A DNA stretch of 64,000 bases, from positions 48,210 through 112,209 of the forward strand of contig VBWE01000026.1 of the NCBI GenBank assembly GCA_006218065.1. The letters are read 5' to 3'. The position numbers were made by a program, and so were the translations under genes. Positions 60,596 through 64,000 of this stretch are shown here, piece after piece (position 1 is the first letter of the stretch; each line of letters starts with the position of its first letter). The DNA comes from Bacteroidota bacterium (GTDB lineage Bacteria > Bacteroidota > Bacteroidia > Palsa-965). Under the pieces are notes generated by a model. That model was not told the origin of the DNA. It made no database searches and saw only the letters and a list, made by a program, of their open reading frames with translations.

Positions 60596-62563
60596 ATGAA
60601 ATATATCACCGGCCTTTTCCTCGTCCTGCTGATCCTTTCGTGCAAAGTTCCCGCACAGGCGCAGCCTCCCGTGAGCACCACGAACAAGAAAGCGGAGAAA
60701 CTGTACACCGAAGGCATGGACCTGCTGGCCAAACGGCAGCTCGACAAAGGCATCGATGTGCTGAACAAAGCCAAAAAAGCCGATCCTGTTTTCGTTGAAC
60801 CGTACCTGGTTCTCGGGGACCTGTACGTGCAGATGGGCGAAAAACAACTGGCAATCAACGAATTCAAAAAAGCATTTGAAATCAACCCGGGATTTTTTCC
60901 GAACAGTTTCGTGACCTGCGCCGAAGAGGAATACAAACTGGGACGTTACGAAGACGCGCTGGCGCATTATAAGTCCTTCCAGGAATACCGCAAAGGCAAC
61001 GGAAATTCCGAATACGCTAAAAAAGCCGAGGCCGGTCTGAAAAATTGCAGCTTCGCGATCGAGTCCATGAAGAAACCGGTTCCTTTCGATCCGAAAAATA
61101 TGGGAGCGGCCATCAACACGGCGGATTGCGAATATTTTCCCGGCGTAACCGCCGATGACGCTACATTTCTTTTCACCCGGAACAAGCGCGTGCAGACGGG
61201 AAACATCCTGGACAACCAGGAAGATTTTTTTGTGAGTACGCGTAAAGCCGACGGCAGCTGGACTCCGTCGATGAGCATCGGCAGCCCGATCAACACACCG
61301 CGGAACGAAGGCGCACCAAGCCTTTCACCCGACGGACGGTTTTTATTCTTCACCGCCTGTGCGGATTATAACGACTATGGCGAAGGACGCCGCGGTTTCG
61401 GAAGCTGCGATCTTTTTTATTCCGAGCGCAAAGGGAAAAACTGGTCGAACCCGGTGAACCTCGGGCGCAAGATCAATTCGGAATACTGGGAGTCGCAACC
61501 TTCGTTTTCTTCCGACGGGCGCACGCTTTATTTCGTAAGCAACCGCAAAGGCGGCGAGGGCGACGGCGATATCTGGATGTGCGCGCTGACCGACCAGGGC
61601 GAATGGGGAGAAGTGGTGAACCTCGGACCGGTGATCAATACGCCGAACCGGGAAGAAGCGGTTTTCATTCACCCGGACAACATGACTTTGTATTTCGCGT
61701 CGAAAGGACATCCCGGCATGGGCGGGCTCGATCTTTTCGTTTCGCACCGGAAAGAAGACGGCAGCTGGGGCGTTCCGCAAAACCTCGGTTTTCCGATCAA
61801 TACGTTTAAAGATGAAAGCGGCATGATCGTGAACGGCAAAGGGAATATGGCCTATTTCTCTTCCGACCGCGCCGGCACGCTGGGCTGTGAAGACCTGTAC
61901 GAATTCCTTCTGCCCGAACCCGCACGCGCCACGCAGGTAACGTACATGAAAGGGAAAGTGTACGATGCAAAAACGAAAAAACCGCTGGCCGCCGCATTCG
62001 AACTTATCGACCTGGCGACGGGAAAAACCGTTGTCGCTTCGATGTCGGATGAAATCACCGGCGAATTCCTGGTTTGTGTTCCGGCGAATAAAAATTACGC
62101 ACTGAACGTTTCGCGTCCCGGCTACGTTTTTTATTCGGAATCGTTCATGCTGAAAGAATCGCCGGACAGTTTCAAACCCGTGCAGCGCGATGTGCCTTTG
62201 CAGCCGATCCTGAACGACGTGATCCTTACGCTGAACAACGTTTTTTTCGAAACGGGGAAATACGACCTGAAACCGGAATCCAAAGCGGAGCTGAATAAAC
62301 TGGTCGCTTTCCTCAATGCTAACCCGTTGGTGAAGGGAGAACTCGGCGGACATACGGACAGCATCGGCAATAAAAAAGACAACCTCGTGCTTTCGAATAA
62401 CCGGGCAAAATCCGTGATGGATTACCTCATCACCAACGGTATTCCCGCAAGCCGCCTCAGCTACAAAGGATACGGCGACGCTGTCCCGGTAGCCACCAAC
62501 GCCACGCCCGAAGGCCGCCAACGCAACAGGAGAACGGAACTGAAGTTTACTTCGGTGAAATAG
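60596..62563 (+). CDS. PorE-like OmpA/TPR/PD40 outer-membrane protein
   Basis: 655 residues. Probable lipoprotein signal (MKYITGLFLVLLILSC, Cys16). TPR repeats at ~30-140 (AEKLYTEGMDLLAKRQLDKGIDVL), a PD40/WD40-like propeller (~160-440; SPDGRFLFFTACADY, FSSDGRTLYFVSNRKGGEGDGDIW), a CarboxypepD_reg-like domain (~455-530) and a C-terminal OmpA domain (GGHTDSIGNKKDN...LSNNRAKSVMDYL, RQRNRRTELKF) that binds peptidoglycan. This order is that of PorE, a T9SS-associated protein, but Bacteroidota have several paralogues; I do not assign the symbol. Consistent with the T9SS cargo and PorX in the window. Confidence 0.87.
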   Translation: MKYITGLFLVLLILSCKVPAQAQPPVSTTNKKAEKLYTEGMDLLAKRQLDKGIDVLNKAKKADPVFVEPYLVLGDLYVQMGEKQLAINEFKKAFEINPGFFPNSFVTCAEEEYKLGRYEDALAHYKSFQEYRKGNGNSEYAKKAEAGLKNCSFAIESMKKPVPFDPKNMGAAINTADCEYFPGVTADDATFLFTRNKRVQTGNILDNQEDFFVSTRKADGSWTPSMSIGSPINTPRNEGAPSLSPDGRFLFFTACADYNDYGEGRRGFGSCDLFYSERKGKNWSNPVNLGRKINSEYWESQPSFSSDGRTLYFVSNRKGGEGDGDIWMCALTDQGEWGEVVNLGPVINTPNREEAVFIHPDNMTLYFASKGHPGMGGLDLFVSHRKEDGSWGVPQNLGFPINTFKDESGMIVNGKGNMAYFSSDRAGTLGCEDLYEFLLPEPARATQVTYMKGKVYDAKTKKPLAAAFELIDLATGKTVVASMSDEITGEFLVCVPANKNYALNVSRPGYVFYSESFMLKESPDSFKPVQRDVPLQPILNDVILTLNNVFFETGKYDLKPESKAELNKLVAFLNANPLVKGELGGHTDSIGNKKDNLVLSNNRAKSVMDYLITNGIPASRLSYKGYGDAVPVATNATPEGRQRNRRTELKFTSVK

Positions 62564-62609
62564 CTATCGGGATCCTCCGCGTACCTTTTACAAATGAAGC
62601 ATCGTTAAT

Positions 62610-62760
62610 GTCGGAATAGTCACTCGTTAAGCGGCAGGAGGCAGTCAACGTAGTGCGCTTCGCATGTTGCCTGGATTTCCCAGGAACATCCCTGTAATAC
62701 CAAAACTGCCTCCTGCCTCCTGCCGACTGCCTCCTGCCGCTTCGTAAAAACTATTCCGAC
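62610..62760. repeat. 151-bp inverted-repeat element
   Basis: Outer arms GTCGGAATAG (62610-62619) and its complement (62751-62760) and inner 18-nt arms 62629-62646 and 62725-62742 (AAGCGGCAGG..) pair perfectly. No coding content. With the repeat at 62746-62801 it fills most of the 337-nt gap between the PorE-like and DUF2235 genes; I see nothing else there. Confidence 0.8.
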
Positions 62761-62801
62761 GTGTAGTGGAAACTTTCCTGTAAAACATTCTCCGGAGGAA
62801 T
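62746..62801. repeat. 56-nt dispersed repeat, copy B
   Basis: Aligns gap-free to 25813-25868. It overlaps the right end of the 151-bp element and ends 99 nt before the DUF2235 ATG. Confidence 0.7.
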
Positions 62802-62900
62802 TTTAAACGTTCTATACATTCGTTGAAAAATATTCAGCCGTTTCTTTGGAAACAAGGGAGCGGCTTTCGTATTTTTCAAATAAAATAAACCCGCAACCCG

Positions 62901-63935
62901 ATGCCGAAACGAATTATCATTTGCTGCGACGGAACCTGGAATGAACCGCGTGAAAGCGACCGGGGAACAGAAAGCCCGAGTAACGTTTATAAATTCTATC
63001 ATGCCCTGAAAGGCGTTTCGTCCGACGGGATGCTGCAAAAAGCCTACTACGACCAGGGCGTCGGTACCGGGGCATTCCGGGTGCTCTGCGGCATGACCGG
63101 TTCGGGGATTTCGAAAAATATCAAGGAAGCGTACGGGTTTATCTGCCGGTATTATCAACCCGGCGACGAAATATTCCTGCTCGGTTTCAGCCGCGGCGCT
63201 TATACGGCGCGAAGTGTAAGCGGGCTGATCTGGAATTGCGGAATACTGAAGAGAGAATATGCGGTAAAAAAAACAGAAGATGCGTACAAATTATACCGCG
63301 GCCGGGATTCCAAAGCGCACCCGAGCGGCGAAGCGGCCAAAGAATTCCGAAAAACATTTTCACATACGCATGAGGGGAATTCAGACGTGAAGTTTATCGG
63401 CGTATGGGATACCGTCGGTGCACTTGGACTTCCGCTTCCCGGTCTCGGCAGGCTCCTGAACCGGGTTTTTCACCGCAACACGTTTCATGATGTAGAATTG
63501 AATTCAGGAGTGAAATATGCTTTTCACGCACTGGCCGCCGATGAAAAACGCCTGCTTTTCGCACCCTCCTTGTGGCAGCAAACGCGTTTTGCAAAAGATC
63601 CGGCCAATAATGTCAAACAGCATATCGAACAGGTTTGGTTTGCCGGCTCGCATTCCAACGTGGGCGGCGGGTACCAGGATACCGGGCTGAGTGACCTTGC
63701 GCTGGAATGGATGATTGAAAAAGCGGAATCGTGCGGACTGGCTTTCGACGCCGATTATATCAAAAAGCACAGCCACGATAATCACCTGGGCGAACTGCGG
63801 AACTCGCGGACGCTTATTTACAAACCGTTCCGGGTACTCAACCGCCAGCGGGGAAGCGGGGTGAACGAAGCCGTACATCATTCGCTCGAAAGAAGGAAAA
63901 CGGAAGACAACGATTACCGCCCCGTCGAATTTTGA
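62901..63935 (+). CDS. DUF2235 alpha/beta hydrolase (phospholipase-like)
   Basis: 344 residues. The start MPKRIIICCDGTWNEP is the hallmark of DUF2235, which includes Tle1-type T6SS phospholipase effectors. The nucleophile elbow GFSRGAY has Ser98; Asp at ~170 (FIGVWDTVGALG) and a C-terminal His (WFAGSHSNVGGGY) complete a likely triad. No signal peptide. No VgrG, PAAR or immunity gene beside it, and no T6SS in the window, so it may be a housekeeping hydrolase. It stands after a block of dispersed repeats. Confidence 0.88.
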   Translation: MPKRIIICCDGTWNEPRESDRGTESPSNVYKFYHALKGVSSDGMLQKAYYDQGVGTGAFRVLCGMTGSGISKNIKEAYGFICRYYQPGDEIFLLGFSRGAYTARSVSGLIWNCGILKREYAVKKTEDAYKLYRGRDSKAHPSGEAAKEFRKTFSHTHEGNSDVKFIGVWDTVGALGLPLPGLGRLLNRVFHRNTFHDVELNSGVKYAFHALAADEKRLLFAPSLWQQTRFAKDPANNVKQHIEQVWFAGSHSNVGGGYQDTGLSDLALEWMIEKAESCGLAFDADYIKKHSHDNHLGELRNSRTLIYKPFRVLNRQRGSGVNEAVHHSLERRKTEDNDYRPVEF

Positions 63936-63945
63936 ACCGGGAAAA

Positions 63946-63985
63946 TTGCGAATGCCGAATTGCGAATGCCGAAGTGTCTGTCTTG
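63946..63985. repeat. AATTGCGAATGCCG direct repeat
   Basis: Two direct copies of AATTGCGAATGCCGAA run from 63946 to 63973, then AGTGTCTGTC. The complement of this motif occurs near 51811-51830. The rest of the window end holds no visible gene. Confidence 0.6.
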
Positions 63986-64000
63986 GAAAAATGCACTTCA

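Noticed and set aside
61343-62521. 392-codon open frame antisense to the PorE-like gene
   Set aside because: Shadow frame with unnatural composition; the sense gene has clear TPR, PD40 and OmpA motifs.
62901-63935. Type VI secretion locus
   Set aside because: Only one effector-like gene; no structural T6SS gene in the window.
1-64000. tRNA or rRNA genes
   Set aside because: I looked for the T-loop GTTCGAATC pattern with acceptor-stem pairing and for conserved rRNA blocks and found none; a covariance-model scan would be decisive.

Overview
The window looks like the chromosome of a free-living or environmental Bacteroidota (Chitinophagales/Sphingobacteriales/Cytophagales-like; not resolved further). 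Evidence: at least 18 promoter boxes of the form TAnnTTTG (the Bacteroidota sigma-A -7 element) in front of genes and few clear Shine-Dalgarno sequences; several proteins with type IX secretion (T9SS) C-terminal sorting domains; the T9SS regulator PorX; the Bacteroidota-type LpxC-FabZ fusion; and a split purH-mreBCD-mrdA-rodA cluster. Coding is dense and fairly GC-rich. I see no rRNA, tRNA or CRISPR array.

Layout. 1-1,536 (minus): an SBBP-repeat surface protein cut by the window start, and a decayed gliding-type protein. 1,760-7,720: a TPR-like protein, the porX / small membrane protein / tsaE operon, a lipoprotein and an HD phosphohydrolase. 7,890-12,938: an accessory block (AhpD-like protein, thioredoxin-like protein, NTF2-like protein, two AraC regulators, SRPBCC protein, MFS drug exporter); its left half is visibly AT-richer. 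13,197-14,765: a T9SS cargo protein. 15,106-19,101: the lipid A operon lpxD, lpxC-fabZ, lpxA and an ABC ATPase. 19,156-28,697: accessory genes including a papain-like cysteine protease, DinB, two T9SS cargoes, a second TPR-like paralogue, an EamA exporter, a frameshifted GT39 glycosyltransferase and a methyltransferase. 28,890-34,055: efp, an Asp/Asn-hydroxylase and sulfotransferase pair, a second lpxD, a SpoIIE-type phosphatase and a lipoprotein.

34,060-41,632 is a surface polysaccharide region: O-antigen ligase, two Wzz-like proteins, a Wzx flippase and an FkbM methyltransferase on the minus strand, and a GT4 glycosyltransferase on plus. rnhB follows. 42,340-49,751 (minus) is the cell-shape cluster purH-mreB-mreC-mreD-mrdA-rodA. 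Then come a MacB-like permease with a small membrane protein, mfd, a KilA-N gene that appears inserted at the head of a SRAP (HMCES/YedK) gene, pheT, queE, a PorE-like OmpA protein and a DUF2235 hydrolase.

The genes fall into three envelope themes: outer-membrane lipid A and surface glycan synthesis, cell-wall elongation, and type IX secretion with its cargo. The housekeeping backbone (porX-tsaE, HD, lpxD-lpxC/fabZ-lpxA-ABC, efp, lpxD2) resembles an order common in Bacteroidota and is interrupted by accessory blocks. The non-coding DNA is unusually rich in hairpin-forming inverted repeats, some in several copies. The most distinctive locus is 55,330-56,474: a 135-bp inverted-repeat element, a duplicated SRAP 5' end, a KilA-N gene holding a perfect 34-bp palindrome, and an intact SRAP gene. 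No complete, clearly new multi-gene system is evident; the best candidates are that locus, the hydroxylase-sulfotransferase pair and the leader-bearing cysteine protease.
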